64,000 nt of DNA from an uncultured Chloroflexota bacterium (GTDB lineage: Bacteria > Chloroflexota > UBA11872), in NCBI GenBank assembly GCA_958296175.1, contig OY282448.1:1155899-1219898 (forward strand), read 5' to 3'. A model generated the notes under the pieces. It was not told the origin of the DNA, did not search any database, and saw only the letters and a program-made list of their open reading frames with translations. Shown here one piece after another: positions 1 through 8,870 of this stretch. Each line of letters opens with the position of its first letter. The first letter of the stretch is position 1. Position numbers and translations under genes: made by a program.

Positions 1-178
1 ACCAGGTCCTCGAACGTAGCTTCCGTGCTCACACCATCCGCGCCGCAGCTCCCCACACCCCTACAAGCTGCCACACGCACCCATACCGCCTTCCCCGTTC
101 CCCGCTGGCTCTCTCCCCGCCCCCCGCCGCCGCAGGAAAAAGACCTAATGAGGCACAGCAGAAGCCGCTCCCTCTTCC

Positions 179-259
179 CCTCTCCCTGGAGGGAGAGGCT
201 CGAGCATCAGCTGCCTCTCTGCGAGCGCCGCCTCTTTCCCTCTCCCTGGAGGGAGAGGG
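179..259. repeat. Pair of CCCTCTCCC-type palindromes
   Basis: Two near-identical hairpins (179-198 and 238-259) share the arms CCTCTCCCT and AGGGAGAGG. The second is followed by the tail AGGGTGAGGG. Similar units recur around 15.56-15.79, 22.13 and 48.63 kb, always between genes, so this is a dispersed REP-like element. It sits ahead of the dehydrogenase gene at 404. Nothing else was recognised in the first 400 bases, apart from a lone TATACT box at 369-374 that has no convincing -35 partner. Confidence 0.7.
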
Positions 260-403
260 CAGGGTGAGGGGGGAGCGCGGCGCCGTCCCTGAGCGTGAAC
301 TTGTTGGCGCCCAGGGGGAGCACCCCGCGCGGTCCGCGCGGCGCTCCAGGCCCAGGCCGGTTCGCTCGTATACTCGCAGGCAGCCGTTTCCCAGCCAGGC
401 GCC

Positions 404-1480
404 ATGTCCACCCACGCTATCGCCGTCGTCCCGGGTGACGGGATTGGGATCGAGGTCATCCGCGAAGGCCGCCTGACGCTCGACACGCTGGCCGAGGTCA
501 CCGGCGGCGCCATCACCTGGGAGTTCGAAGACTTTCCCTGGGGCTGCCAGTACTACCTGGACCACGGCGCGATGATGCCCGCGGACGCGCTGCCCACGCT
601 GGAGCAGTTCGACGCCATCTATCTGGGTGCCTGCGGGTTCCCCAGCGTGCCGGACCCCATCTCGCAGCGCGAGATGATCCTGCTCATCCGGCAGAGCTTT
701 CAGCAATACGCCAACATCCGCCCCGTGCGCACTTGGCCCGGCGTGCCCAGCCCGCTGGCGGCCGAGCGGCTGCAGGGCGTGGACTTCATCTGCGTGCGCG
801 AGAACTCCGAAGGCGAGTACGCCGGCGCCGGCGGGCGCGTGCACCGCGGCACGGACCACGAAGTGGCGCTGCAGACCACCGTCTTCACCCGCACCGGCGT
901 GGAGCGCGTGATCCGCCACGCCTTCCAGCTGGCCGAACGCCTGGGCCGCCGCGCCGTGACCAACGTCACCAAGTCCAACGCCTTGCAGTTCGCCCCGGTG
1001 TTTTGGGACGAAGTCTTCGACGAGGTGGCGCGGGAGTACCCGGACATCACGACCGACCGCAGCCTGGTAGACGCCTGCGCCGCGCGCATGGTGCGCGACC
1101 CGCAGACGCTGGACGTGCTGGTGGCTTCCAACCTGTTTGGCGACATCCTGTCGGACATCGGCGGCGCGCTGATGGGCAGTCTGGGGGTGCCGCCCAGCGC
1201 CAACCTCAGCCCGGGCACGGCGTACCCGCCCATGTTCGAGCCCGTCCACGGCTCGGCGCCGGACATTGCCGGCCAGGGCATTGCGAACCCGATGGCCGCG
1301 ATCTGGTCGGCGGCCATGCTGGTGGACCACCTGGGCCATCCCGACGCGGCCGCGCTGCTTCTGGACGCGCTGGCGGACGTCACGCGCGCGGGCACGCGCA
1401 CGGTCGATCTGGGCGGCACGGCCTCCACGGTCGAATTCGGCGCGGCCGTGCGCCAGGCCCTGAGGACGCGCGCGTCATAG
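404..1480 (+). CDS. Tartrate/D-malate dehydrogenase family (isocitrate/isopropylmalate dehydrogenase fold)
   Basis: This is an NAD-dependent decarboxylating beta-hydroxyacid dehydrogenase of 358 residues, normal for the family. It carries the N-terminal PGDGIG motif (10-15), NIRPVRTWPGVPSPL (104-118), RENSEGEY (132-139), the catalytic Lys in TNVTKSN (about 190), and metal-binding Asp residues in VDACAARM (223) and NLFGDILSD (247 and 251). The PVRTWPGVPSPL stretch and RENSEGEYAGAGGR resemble tartrate dehydrogenase/D-malate dehydrogenase (TtuC/DmlA) more than LeuB, so oxidation of D-malate or tartrate in the cytoplasm is the likely role. LeuB-type activity cannot be excluded from sequence alone. 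No leu or ttu neighbours are present. Confidence 0.85.
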   Translation: MSTHAIAVVPGDGIGIEVIREGRLTLDTLAEVTGGAITWEFEDFPWGCQYYLDHGAMMPADALPTLEQFDAIYLGACGFPSVPDPISQREMILLIRQSFQQYANIRPVRTWPGVPSPLAAERLQGVDFICVRENSEGEYAGAGGRVHRGTDHEVALQTTVFTRTGVERVIRHAFQLAERLGRRAVTNVTKSNALQFAPVFWDEVFDEVAREYPDITTDRSLVDACAARMVRDPQTLDVLVASNLFGDILSDIGGALMGSLGVPPSANLSPGTAYPPMFEPVHGSAPDIAGQGIANPMAAIWSAAMLVDHLGHPDAAALLLDALADVTRAGTRTVDLGGTASTVEFGAAVRQALRTRAS

Positions 1481-1569
1481 CCGCGTCGTCCGGAAGCCTG
1501 CGCTTCCCAGCGCCCGCCGCCCGCGCCAGGCCTCCGGCCGCCGGCCGCCTCGGGCGCGGCTGACCCGCC

Positions 1570-2913
1570 ATGTTTGGCGTTGGCGTCGGCGAGTTTCTGT
1601 TCATCCTCGTCTTGGCGCTCATCATCCTGGGCCCCGAGCGGCTGCCCATCGCCATGCGCACGCTGGGGCGCTGGGTGCGGCGCTTGCGCGAGACGACCCG
1701 CGAGTTCCGCCAGGAGTTCGCGGAGGAGTTCTCCATGCTCTACGAGGAGATGGACGTGCTGCGCCAGGAAGCCGAAACCACGCGCCGCGAGCTGGCCGAA
1801 ATCCGCGCCGACCTGACCGAGACCATGCAGGAGGCCGCCGACGACGTGAACCAGGCCGGGCGCGGGGTCATGCAGGACATGCGCGAGGCCGTGAACGCCG
1901 CCGACGCTCAGCGCAGCGCCGGGTCGGCCGGCGGCGCCAGGGCCGCGTCCGCCGGCGGCGCCAGGGCTGCGTCCGCGCTGCCCGCCCCCGCCGTCAGCGC
2001 CAATGGCGCGGCGCCCGGCGAACCCCTGCCCGCCCCCGACGCCATGGCGCTGGCCATCCGCGACACCTTCGCAACCGAAGCCGTCCCCGCCGCTGCGGCG
2101 CCCGCGTCCGCGCCCGCGGCCAGCCCGCCGCCGCGTCCCGCCGCGGCGCCCGCCGCGGCACCCGGCGGCGAACCGGGGGCGGCCCGCCGTGCCCCGGGGG
2201 GCGCTCCTCAGCCCGGCGCGCTCACGGCCTACGCGCCCGACGTCGACGGCCCGGTCGACCCGGAGGAACCCGCCGAAACCGCGCCTGCGGCCGGCTCCCC
2301 CGCCGCCGCGCCGCTGCCGCCGCCGGCCCCTGCCGCGCAGGCCGCGGATCTGGCAACCACGCCGGACGAACCGGCCGCGCAGGTTCCCGACGCCGTGGGG
2401 CCGCCCACGCCCAGCCTGCAAAATCAGATGGGCGGGTTCGTCAGGCTGATGGCCATGCAGGCCGTGGCGGCCGACCCCGGCTTTGCCGCGCAGGCCGAGA
2501 CCACCCTGCGCGCGCAGGCGCAGGCCGACGCCGCCAGCCTGGAGACCCTGCAAGATGCCGAGCCGCGCGCCGTGGCCGACGCCTGGGCGCACCGCCGCCG
2601 CCACCTGGTGCCGCACGAGTCGGTGGACGTGGACCAGCACGCCGACGAGTCCGCCGTGGTGGAGCTCGGCGTCTGCCCCTACGGCCTCACGCCCGGCGAC
2701 GACCACCCGATCTGCAACGTCAGCAACGCCTACGACGACGAGTTCTTCAAACACTTCGCCATGAAAGCCACCTACACGTCGCGCATGAGCGACGGCGCGC
2801 CGCGCTGCCAGCTGGTGATCCTGACCCACGCGCGCATGCGCAAGTTCGGGCTGAAGATCGAAGACGACACTGCCGACCGCGAGCGCGGCGAGGCCGTTGT
2901 CGACGCGGTGTAG
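1570..2913 (+). CDS. TatB/TatA-like membrane protein with long Ala/Pro linker and C-terminal cysteine-containing domain
   Basis: The N-terminus (about 1-60) is a canonical TatA/TatB (MttA/Hcf106) module: a short membrane helix (about 5-20) ending in LGPERLP, then an amphipathic, charged helix and a predicted coiled coil to about residue 110. A low-complexity Ala/Pro linker follows to about residue 280. Residues 290-430 form a folded-looking domain with CPYG (Cys369), HPIC (Cys382) and GAPRC (Cys413). That spacing and context resemble the C-terminal part of ATC-hydrolase-like/MetOD1 domains. At 447 residues it is far longer than TatB (about 100-170). The family of the C-terminal domain is inferred from motif memory. 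No tatC or tatA is nearby. The downstream lipoprotein gene follows closely. Confidence 0.75.
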   Translation: MFGVGVGEFLFILVLALIILGPERLPIAMRTLGRWVRRLRETTREFRQEFAEEFSMLYEEMDVLRQEAETTRRELAEIRADLTETMQEAADDVNQAGRGVMQDMREAVNAADAQRSAGSAGGARAASAGGARAASALPAPAVSANGAAPGEPLPAPDAMALAIRDTFATEAVPAAAAPASAPAASPPPRPAAAPAAAPGGEPGAARRAPGGAPQPGALTAYAPDVDGPVDPEEPAETAPAAGSPAAAPLPPPAPAAQAADLATTPDEPAAQVPDAVGPPTPSLQNQMGGFVRLMAMQAVAADPGFAAQAETTLRAQAQADAASLETLQDAEPRAVADAWAHRRRHLVPHESVDVDQHADESAVVELGVCPYGLTPGDDHPICNVSNAYDDEFFKHFAMKATYTSRMSDGAPRCQLVILTHARMRKFGLKIEDDTADRERGEAVVDAV

Positions 2914-3004
2914 CAGCGGCGCTCCGCCAGCGGCCCACGGCGCCGGCGCTGCACGCCGCAGCACCTCCGCGGCGGCCCGCCGCACTCGGCCAGCGGCCGC
3001 GGCC

Positions 3005-3556
3005 GTGCAGCCGCGCGGCGCGCGCGCCGCCCGGCCCATCGCGCGCCGCGCGCTGGCCGCCGTGGTTGGCGCATGGTGCGGCGCAGCGGCGCTGGGCGCC
3101 TGCGGCGCGGCTGGCGGCGCGGCGTCGGAACCAGGGACCGCCGCCGCCGCAGACCAAGCGGCCGGCAGTTCCGACCGCCGCGCCTACGTGCAGGCCGTGG
3201 CCGCAATCCTGGCGGACGAACGCGCCGCGTTCACCGCGTTCTTCGGCCCCGCGGCCGACGCCTGGGCGGCGCCGGAACGCATCGCGTCCGCCGAGCGGCA
3301 GGCGCAGGACTTTCACGCCGCCATGCTGGACGCCGAAACCCGCGCCCGCGCGCTGGAATCCCCGCCAACCGCCACGCTGTACCACGGCGCGTTTCTGGAG
3401 CACTTCGACCGCTTCGTGGCCGACGCTGCGGCCATCCGCGAGGCCATCCGCGCCTCCGACCTCGACACGGCGCTGAACGTCTACACCCGCCTGCGGCGCG
3501 GCGCCCTGGCGCGCCTGGACTTCCTGGACGAACGCCTGGCGCTGATCGAACCCTGA
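3005..3556 (+). CDS. Putative lipoprotein, unknown function
   Basis: The proposed GTG start gives a good lipoprotein signal: an Arg-rich n-region, a hydrophobic core and the lipobox LGAC (Cys33 of 183 residues), then an Ala/Gly-rich tether. An upstream ATG at 2897 would give 219 residues overlapping the preceding gene by 17 bases, but its extra N-terminus is low-complexity and would bury the signal. The mature part (about 60-183) is helical and rich in Ala, Arg, Asp and Glu, with no recognised domain. It probably lies in an operon with the TatB-like gene. An extracytoplasmic location is inferred from the lipobox. Confidence 0.6.
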   Translation: MQPRGARAARPIARRALAAVVGAWCGAAALGACGAAGGAASEPGTAAAADQAAGSSDRRAYVQAVAAILADERAAFTAFFGPAADAWAAPERIASAERQAQDFHAAMLDAETRARALESPPTATLYHGAFLEHFDRFVADAAAIREAIRASDLDTALNVYTRLRRGALARLDFLDERLALIEP

Positions 3557-3779
3557 CCCGGCAGCCCGCGCCGCGCTCCCGCGCGCCAGGCCAGTCGGAC
3601 TCCGCGCGGCCCGAATCCGCCGCCGCTCCCCGCCGCCCCCAGGCTGGATGCAACCCGCGCCGCGCTCCCTCTCCGCGCTCCCTCGGGTTCCCGCCAGGGA
3701 ACGTCACCGCGCTGGCCGCCGCGCAGACGGGCGTCCGTCTGCCTGGACGTGCGTCCGTCTGCGCGGCGTGGGCGGGCGT

Positions 3780-4931
3780 TCAGGGCGTGGAGGGGTGCGG
3801 ACCGGTCGCCGCGCGCGTGCGCAGCTGGGTGGACGAGAGATCCATGCGCAGTTCGCTGTCGGGGATGGGCTGGAAGAGGCCGCGCGCCTCCGGCGGCAGA
3901 TCCAGGTCGCGCAGCTCGACGAACCTCCCGGCCTCGAACCGGCCGGCCACCAGGAAGCGAGCGCCCAGGGCGCGCAGTTCGGCCAGCGCGTCGGGCATGG
4001 GGTCGCTGAAATAGTAGACCGGGTCGACGATGCGGCGCGCGGTATCGACGCCGACGGCGAACACCGCGCCGGGGAACAGCCGCGCCTTTTCCAGGAAGGT
4101 GGGCGCACGGCTGAGAATCACGGGCGCGTAGCCGGCGAACTGCGCCAGCCGCGCGCGAACGACCTCCGCCGACAGCGGGGGTTTGTCCACGTTGGCTATG
4201 GACAGCTCGTAGGCCGCGGGGTCGCCGCAGCGGCGGCGCGCGGCGCGGCGCAGGCCCCGGTGGGCCTGGTGCAGCGGGTCGAACGAGCCGGGAATCAGCG
4301 CGGCCGGCGCCAGGCCGCCCGGGCGGCGGCGGCCGTCGGGATAGACCGTCAGCCAGGGTTGGCGCCCGTCCCGCACCGCGGCCAGATCGTCCGCGTCGGG
4401 CGCCGTCTCGGACGCGGGCGCCAACGCAGGGTCGAACTGCACGCCCACGGCGTCCGCCAGCGCCGCGATGACGGCGCGTTCGACCTGGGTTTCCTGCGCA
4501 GCGCGCACCGCGGCCGAGCGGTCGAAGGTCAGGCGGACGGCGGCGGCGCGCGCGCCGTCGAAGGTGGCCACGTGCGCCCGATCCTGCCCGCGCCGCGCTC
4601 GGTCGGTGGTCAGCGCGGCCGTTGCGCCCAATCCGACCACCGGCGTGCGCGCGTCGGGCCGCAGCGCCAGGGCGCGCTGGAACGCCCGCCGCGCCAGGGC
4701 GGCGGCGGTGTCCGCCGAAACGGCCCGCCGTGGTTTGCCGCCCAGATACTCGGCAATCGCCGCGGGGCTGTAGGGCACGGCGGCGTCCAGCACCGTGCGC
4801 GACCCGCCGGGACGGCGCAGCAGCAGCGGGATGGCGCCGCTGCCGCCGCCGGTGAGCGCCAGCGCCGCCGCGGTGCGCACGGCGTGAATCTGGTCGACCA
4901 CCCGCGCCAGCGCGCCGTCCCCGGCGGACAC
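3780..4931 (-). CDS. CinA/PncC-like domain fused to a nucleotidyltransferase (NMNAT-like)
   Basis: The protein has 383 residues and two parts. Residues 10-165 resemble a CinA/PncC-type amidohydrolase domain (LTGGGSGAIPLLL at 26-38, SRTVLDAAVPYS near 44-55, LGATAALTTDR at 101-111). Residues 205-375 are a nucleotidylyltransferase fold with PGSFDPLHQAH (214-224) and a C-terminal RMDLSSTQLR motif. The same two-domain order is remembered from plant proteins annotated as nucleotidylyl transferases, with shared stretches such as VLDAAVPYS and ELSIANVDKPPLS. A role in nicotinamide nucleotide metabolism is inferred. It starts 7 bases after the Rieske gene, so the three genes at 3.8-6.4 kb look like one operon. 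Confidence 0.75.
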   Translation of the reverse strand: MSAGDGALARVVDQIHAVRTAAALALTGGGSGAIPLLLRRPGGSRTVLDAAVPYSPAAIAEYLGGKPRRAVSADTAAALARRAFQRALALRPDARTPVVGLGATAALTTDRARRGQDRAHVATFDGARAAAVRLTFDRSAAVRAAQETQVERAVIAALADAVGVQFDPALAPASETAPDADDLAAVRDGRQPWLTVYPDGRRRPGGLAPAALIPGSFDPLHQAHRGLRRAARRRCGDPAAYELSIANVDKPPLSAEVVRARLAQFAGYAPVILSRAPTFLEKARLFPGAVFAVGVDTARRIVDPVYYFSDPMPDALAELRALGARFLVAGRFEAGRFVELRDLDLPPEARGLFQPIPDSELRMDLSSTQLRTRAATGPHPSTP

Positions 4932-4938
4932 GGGCGGC

Positions 4939-5304
4939 TTAGGCCAGATCCACGAACACGCGGCCGCCGCGAACGTGCACTGGATAGGTGCGAATCCGCG
5001 CCCGCTCCGGGTCGGTGAGGCAGCTGCCGTTGGCCAGGTCGAAGATCCAGCCGTGCCAGGGGCACTGCAGCAAGGCCCGGCCGCGATGGTATGCGAGCGG
5101 CGCGCCCACGGCGGCCGCCAGCACGTGGCCCTTGCAGCGGCCGTCGGAGAGGCGCGCGCCCTGGTGCGGGCACACGTCCCGCGCCGCGAAGTGGGCGCCG
5201 CCCACGTTCAGCACCACAAAGCCGCGGCCCTGGACCTCGACGCGCCGAGGCTTGCCAACCTGGAAGCTGGCCGCCGCGCCTACGTCATGCACGCTCGAAG
5301 TCAT
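4939..5304 (-). CDS. Rieske [2Fe-2S] protein
   Basis: A small soluble Rieske ferredoxin-like protein of 121 residues. The cluster ligands are CPH (Cys45, His47) and CPWH (Cys81, His84). The gap between the two motifs is larger than usual: about 20 extra residues (CKGHVLAAAVGAPLAYHRG region) lie between them. There is no membrane segment or catalytic oxygenase domain, so it is most likely an electron carrier for a partner oxygenase or reductase. Its start overlaps the end of the amidohydrolase gene by 20 bases, which implies translational coupling. Confidence 0.9.
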   Translation of the reverse strand: MTSSVHDVGAAASFQVGKPRRVEVQGRGFVVLNVGGAHFAARDVCPHQGARLSDGRCKGHVLAAAVGAPLAYHRGRALLQCPWHGWIFDLANGSCLTDPERARIRTYPVHVRGGRVFVDLA

Positions 5305-6397
5305 AGAACGCGGCGGCGTTCAGCGACATGATCTTGTCGCGCTGCTCGCCGCGCACCACCGACGGCAGGGCGCGGTCCGGCGCGTCGAAGTCCCAGTGCG
5401 GGTAGTCCGTGGCAAACATCAGGAAGTCGTCGCGCCCGATCATGTCGAGGATGTGCAGCAGGTGCTGCGGGTTCGGCGGTTCGTCCATCGGCTGCGTGGT
5501 CATCCGGAAGTGTTCCAGGATGTACTCGCTGGGCAGCTTGCGCAGCCAGGGCACCTCTTCGCGCAGGCCCTTGTAATTCTTGTCGAAGCGCCACATCAGC
5601 GGCGGCAGCCAGGCGAAGCCGCCCTCGATCAGCGCCACGCGCAGGTCGGGAAACTTCTCGAACACGCCTTCCGACACCAGGCTCAGCACCTGCGCCTCGA
5701 AGGCTTGCGTCATGCCCGTGTGGTCTTCCAGATAGTAGGACGGCCAGCCGGTGGCGGTGATGGGGTTGGTGCCCCAGCCGCCGAAGTGAATCCCCACGGG
5801 CAGCCCCGCGTCGCAGGCGGCTTCGAAGATGGGGTGGTAGTGGCGCTTGCCGTAAGGCGCCTGGCCGCGCACCACCAGCATGACCTGCACGTAGCGCGGG
5901 TCTTTGGCCGCGCGCCGGATTTCCTGCGCCGCGGCCTCGGGCAGCTGGGGGGTGACCACGATGGAGCCGCGCCAGCGCGGGTCGCTGTCCAGCCAGTCAT
6001 GGGTCTGCCACTCGTTGACGGCAGTGGCCAGCGCAATGGCGAAGTCGTCGTTGTGCACGCTGCCATGCCCGTAGAGCGGGACGAGCACGGCGTATTGCAG
6101 GTTCCAGGTGTCCAGCAGCTGCGCGCGCGCGAAGTCGGGGTCCGCGCCCGGCCGCAGGCCGTTGGGCGGCCAGGCGTCGCGCCGCGCGGCCAGCTCGAAG
6201 CCTTTCGGATACCGCGTACCCGGCGGCGCCGCAAAGCCGGACTGCTCGATGTACTGCACCCAGCGTGCAGACAGGAACGGCTTGAGCGTGTCGATGGTGT
6301 TGGGATAGGGGTGAACGTCGCAGTCGATGACGCCGAGCGCGGTCGGCTCGCTGGGAGCTTCCGCAACCGCGGGCGCGCTGAGAACGGCAGCAGCCAT
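5285..6397 (-). CDS. Amidohydrolase 2 family metal-dependent hydrolase
   Basis: A TIM-barrel amidohydrolase (PF04909 type) of 370 residues. Metal-ligand motifs are visible: DCDVHPYP near the N-terminus (D-x-H), GIHFGGWG in the middle, and FATDYPHWDFD near the C-terminus, with the catalytic Asp in TDYPH. The family includes decarboxylases and hydrolases such as ACMSD and gamma-resorcylate decarboxylase; the substrate cannot be read from sequence. The chosen ATG at 6397 is preceded by GGAGG at 6404-6408; an in-frame upstream start would add 12 residues but has no such site. Coupling to a Rieske protein suggests a role in aromatic or recalcitrant carbon breakdown (inference). Confidence 0.85.
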   Translation of the reverse strand: MAAAVLSAPAVAEAPSEPTALGVIDCDVHPYPNTIDTLKPFLSARWVQYIEQSGFAAPPGTRYPKGFELAARRDAWPPNGLRPGADPDFARAQLLDTWNLQYAVLVPLYGHGSVHNDDFAIALATAVNEWQTHDWLDSDPRWRGSIVVTPQLPEAAAQEIRRAAKDPRYVQVMLVVRGQAPYGKRHYHPIFEAACDAGLPVGIHFGGWGTNPITATGWPSYYLEDHTGMTQAFEAQVLSLVSEGVFEKFPDLRVALIEGGFAWLPPLMWRFDKNYKGLREEVPWLRKLPSEYILEHFRMTTQPMDEPPNPQHLLHILDMIGRDDFLMFATDYPHWDFDAPDRALPSVVRGEQRDKIMSLNAAAFYDFERA

Positions 6398-6502
6398 GGG
6401 ACGCCTCCTTCCAGCCCGATAGTCGCGGCGCACGCGCCCTTAGTCAAGACCGCTCGCCGCTGGCGCCGCCGGGGCTTTGCCGTGGGCCGCCCGGCCCTCC
6501 CT

Positions 6503-8014
6503 CTACAGGTCGTAGATCTCGCTAGACTTCGCCGTCAGCCGCTCCAGCAGCGGGCGGGCGTCGAGCGGGCCGCCGGTGACGGATTCGAGCAGGTCGTCGG
6601 GCGGGAGGCGGCGGCCGTGCTGGTAGACGTTGGCCGTGAGCCATGCGCGCAGCGGCGCACAGTTGCCGCGGGACACCTGCGCGGGAATCTCGGGGTCGGC
6701 CCGCAGCGCCGCGGCGTAGAACTGCGCGCCCATGATGTTGCCCAGCGTGTAGTCCTGAAACGCGCCGCCGATCAGTCCGGCGAACCAGTGCACGTCTTGC
6801 AGCACCCCGTCGCGGTCGTCCGGCGCGCTGACGCCCAGGTCGGCCTGGTAGCGGTCGTGCCAGGCGGCCGGCAGGTCGGCCACCGCCAGCCGGCCGTCCA
6901 GCAAGTCCATTTCCAGGTCGAAGCGAATCATCACGTGCAGGTTGTAGGTCACCTCGTCGGCGTCCGTGCGGATGAGCGAGGGGTGCACGCGGTTGACGGC
7001 GGCGTAGAACGCCGGCAGTTCCACGCCGCCCAGCTGCGCGGGAAACTCGGCTTGCAGGGCGGGGTACCAGTGGCGCCAGAACTCGGCGCTGCGGCCCACG
7101 ATGTTTTCCCACAGGCGCGACTGGCTTTCGTGCACGCCGGCGGACGCGCCGCCGCCCAGCGGCGTCCCGTCGTCTTCGGCGCGCGTGCCCTGCTCGTAGA
7201 GCGCGTGGCCGGCTTCGTGCAGCGTGCTGAAGAGCTGTTCGCCCAGAAAATGCTCGTTGGTGCGCGTGGTGATGCGCACGTCGCCGTGCGCGAAGCGCGT
7301 CATAAACGGGTGCGCCGTGGGGTCGAGCCGGCCGCGCTGGAAGTCGTAGCCGATGGACTCGATCACGGCGCGCGAAAAGCGCGACTGCTGCGCGGCTGGA
7401 AAGTGGCGCCGCAGCGGCGCGTCGTCCACCTGCGGCGCGCCGGCGATGCGCGCCAACAGCGGCGCCAGCCCCTGGCGCAGCGACGCGAAGACGGGTTGCA
7501 GACGGGCGGCGCTCATGCCCTCGTCCGCGGCGTCGATCAGCGGGTCGGCCAGGTGGGCGTGGCCGGGAAAGAACCCCGCATATTCGCGGCTCAGATCCAG
7601 CGTGGTTTCCAGACGCGGACGCAGCGAGCCGAAGTCGTTGCGCGGCCGCGCCTCCATCCAGGCCGCATAGGTCGCCGAGGCGTGCTCGGCCAGCCGCGCG
7701 CTGTAGTCGGGCGGCACGCGGCGCTCGCGCTCGAAGTCGCGCCGCGCCGTGCGCACCAGCGCGGCGTGGTCGTGGCCCAGCGGCAGCGCGTCCGCATAGG
7801 GTTGCAGCCGGTCGAGCAGGCGGCCGATCGCCGCGTCGGCGGCGCGCTCGTGAGCCATCCGTCCCAGCAGCGCCAGCTGGCGGGCGCGCGCAGCCGCGCC
7901 GCCCGGCGGCATGCCGGTGGACTGGTCCCATTGCAAGACCGCGCTTGCGCGCGCCAGGTCGGAGGCCTCGCGCAGCCGCGCGGTCAGGTCGGTCAGGAGC
8001 GCCTGGGGGTTCAT
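6503..8014 (-). CDS. M32 family metallocarboxypeptidase (Taq type)
   Basis: A cytoplasmic zinc carboxypeptidase of 503 residues, typical for the M32 family, which removes C-terminal residues from peptides. The zinc motif HEAGH lies near residues 266-270 and the third ligand near Glu296 in GVHESQSRLWEN. The start MNPQALL was chosen because the longer reading overlaps surE and has an atypical Pro/Arg/Asp-rich leader; the ribosome site is weak. It lies 46 bases downstream of surE and is probably cotranscribed with it. Confidence 0.92.
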   Translation of the reverse strand: MNPQALLTDLTARLREASDLARASAVLQWDQSTGMPPGGAAARARQLALLGRMAHERAADAAIGRLLDRLQPYADALPLGHDHAALVRTARRDFERERRVPPDYSARLAEHASATYAAWMEARPRNDFGSLRPRLETTLDLSREYAGFFPGHAHLADPLIDAADEGMSAARLQPVFASLRQGLAPLLARIAGAPQVDDAPLRRHFPAAQQSRFSRAVIESIGYDFQRGRLDPTAHPFMTRFAHGDVRITTRTNEHFLGEQLFSTLHEAGHALYEQGTRAEDDGTPLGGGASAGVHESQSRLWENIVGRSAEFWRHWYPALQAEFPAQLGGVELPAFYAAVNRVHPSLIRTDADEVTYNLHVMIRFDLEMDLLDGRLAVADLPAAWHDRYQADLGVSAPDDRDGVLQDVHWFAGLIGGAFQDYTLGNIMGAQFYAAALRADPEIPAQVSRGNCAPLRAWLTANVYQHGRRLPPDDLLESVTGGPLDARPLLERLTAKSSEIYDL

Positions 8015-8060
8015 GGTCGAACGCCGCTCGTCGTCGGCCCGCGGCTGGGCTGGGCGCGGG

Positions 8061-8870
8061 TCACTGTCGGAACGCCTGGGCAAGGTCGGGCCACGGGGCG
8101 TCCAGCAGCACCTGCGCCGACTTGCGGCCGGTGACGCAGACGGACACGGCGCCGTCCTTCAGCGCGCCGCATTCTTCGTCGGGCGCCGCCTGGTCTAAGG
8201 GATAGCCGCCGCGCTCGACGTGCACGGTGGTCACCCCGTCAGCCGCGCGGCTGCACAGCAGCTGCATGCCGCTGAACAGCGTGAAGGGCGAGGGGCGCGT
8301 GAGCCGCACCTCGGTCGCGCTGCTAAATCCCGGCGGGACGTTGACGTTGACGAGCACGTTCGGCAGCGAATCGAAGGCCGCGCGAATCGCGCCCAGCAGC
8401 CGCCGCGCGGCCGCGGCCGCGCCGGCGTAGGAGCGCTGGTCGCCGTACTTGGCGGAGACGGCCAGGCCCAGCAGGCCGCGTTCCACCCCCACGCGCGCCG
8501 CGCCCACGGTGCCCGAGACGGTGTACGCCTCCTCGCCCGTGTTCCAGCCGGAGTTGACCCCGGCAATCAGCGCGTCGGCGCCGCCCGCATAGGCGTGCAG
8601 CGTGCTGATGGACGCCAGCGTGGCGGGCGGCGCGTCCGCCGTGTAGGCCGGGATATCCAGGTCGAACCCCGGCGGCGCCTCGGCCGCGTGCAGCTGAAAC
8701 TCCTCCCGCAGCGAAATCGACATGCCGGCCCCGCTGTACGACATGCCGTACCCGCTGTAATTGCGGTCGGGCGAGTAGAGGGTCACCTGGCCCAGCCGGC
8801 GGAGTTCGCGCGCCAGCATCCAGACGCCCGGGTCCTCGATGCCGTCGTCGTTGGCCACGATCAGGTTCAT
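8061..8870 (-). CDS. surE: 5'/3'-nucleotidase SurE
   Basis: SurE-family nucleoside monophosphate phosphatase of 269 residues. The metal-binding NDDG is at 7-10, SPDRNYSG follows (canonical form APDRNxSG), and the segment AGVNSGWNTGEEAYTVSGTV matches the conserved GxNxGxN...SGTVGAA signature. It is a cytoplasmic enzyme linked to nucleotide salvage and stress survival. It lies in a codirectional run with the SDR and thrS upstream and the M32 peptidase downstream, although about 200 bases separate it from the SDR gene. Confidence 0.93.
   Translation of the reverse strand: MNLIVANDDGIEDPGVWMLARELRRLGQVTLYSPDRNYSGYGMSYSGAGMSISLREEFQLHAAEAPPGFDLDIPAYTADAPPATLASISTLHAYAGGADALIAGVNSGWNTGEEAYTVSGTVGAARVGVERGLLGLAVSAKYGDQRSYAGAAAAARRLLGAIRAAFDSLPNVLVNVNVPPGFSSATEVRLTRPSPFTLFSGMQLLCSRAADGVTTVHVERGGYPLDQAAPDEECGALKDGAVSVCVTGRKSAQVLLDAPWPDLAQAFRQ

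Noticed and set aside
1..32. Possible beginning of a minus-strand gene (GTG at 32, V-S-T-E-A-T-F-E-D-L)
   Set aside because: Only ten codons lie in the window and the ribosome site is not convincing, so it cannot be supported as a feature.
4988..8134. Plus-strand open frame of over 1,000 codons opposite the amidohydrolase and M32 genes
   Set aside because: Composition (Arg, Val, Gly, His) and lack of motifs mark it as the antisense of real genes.
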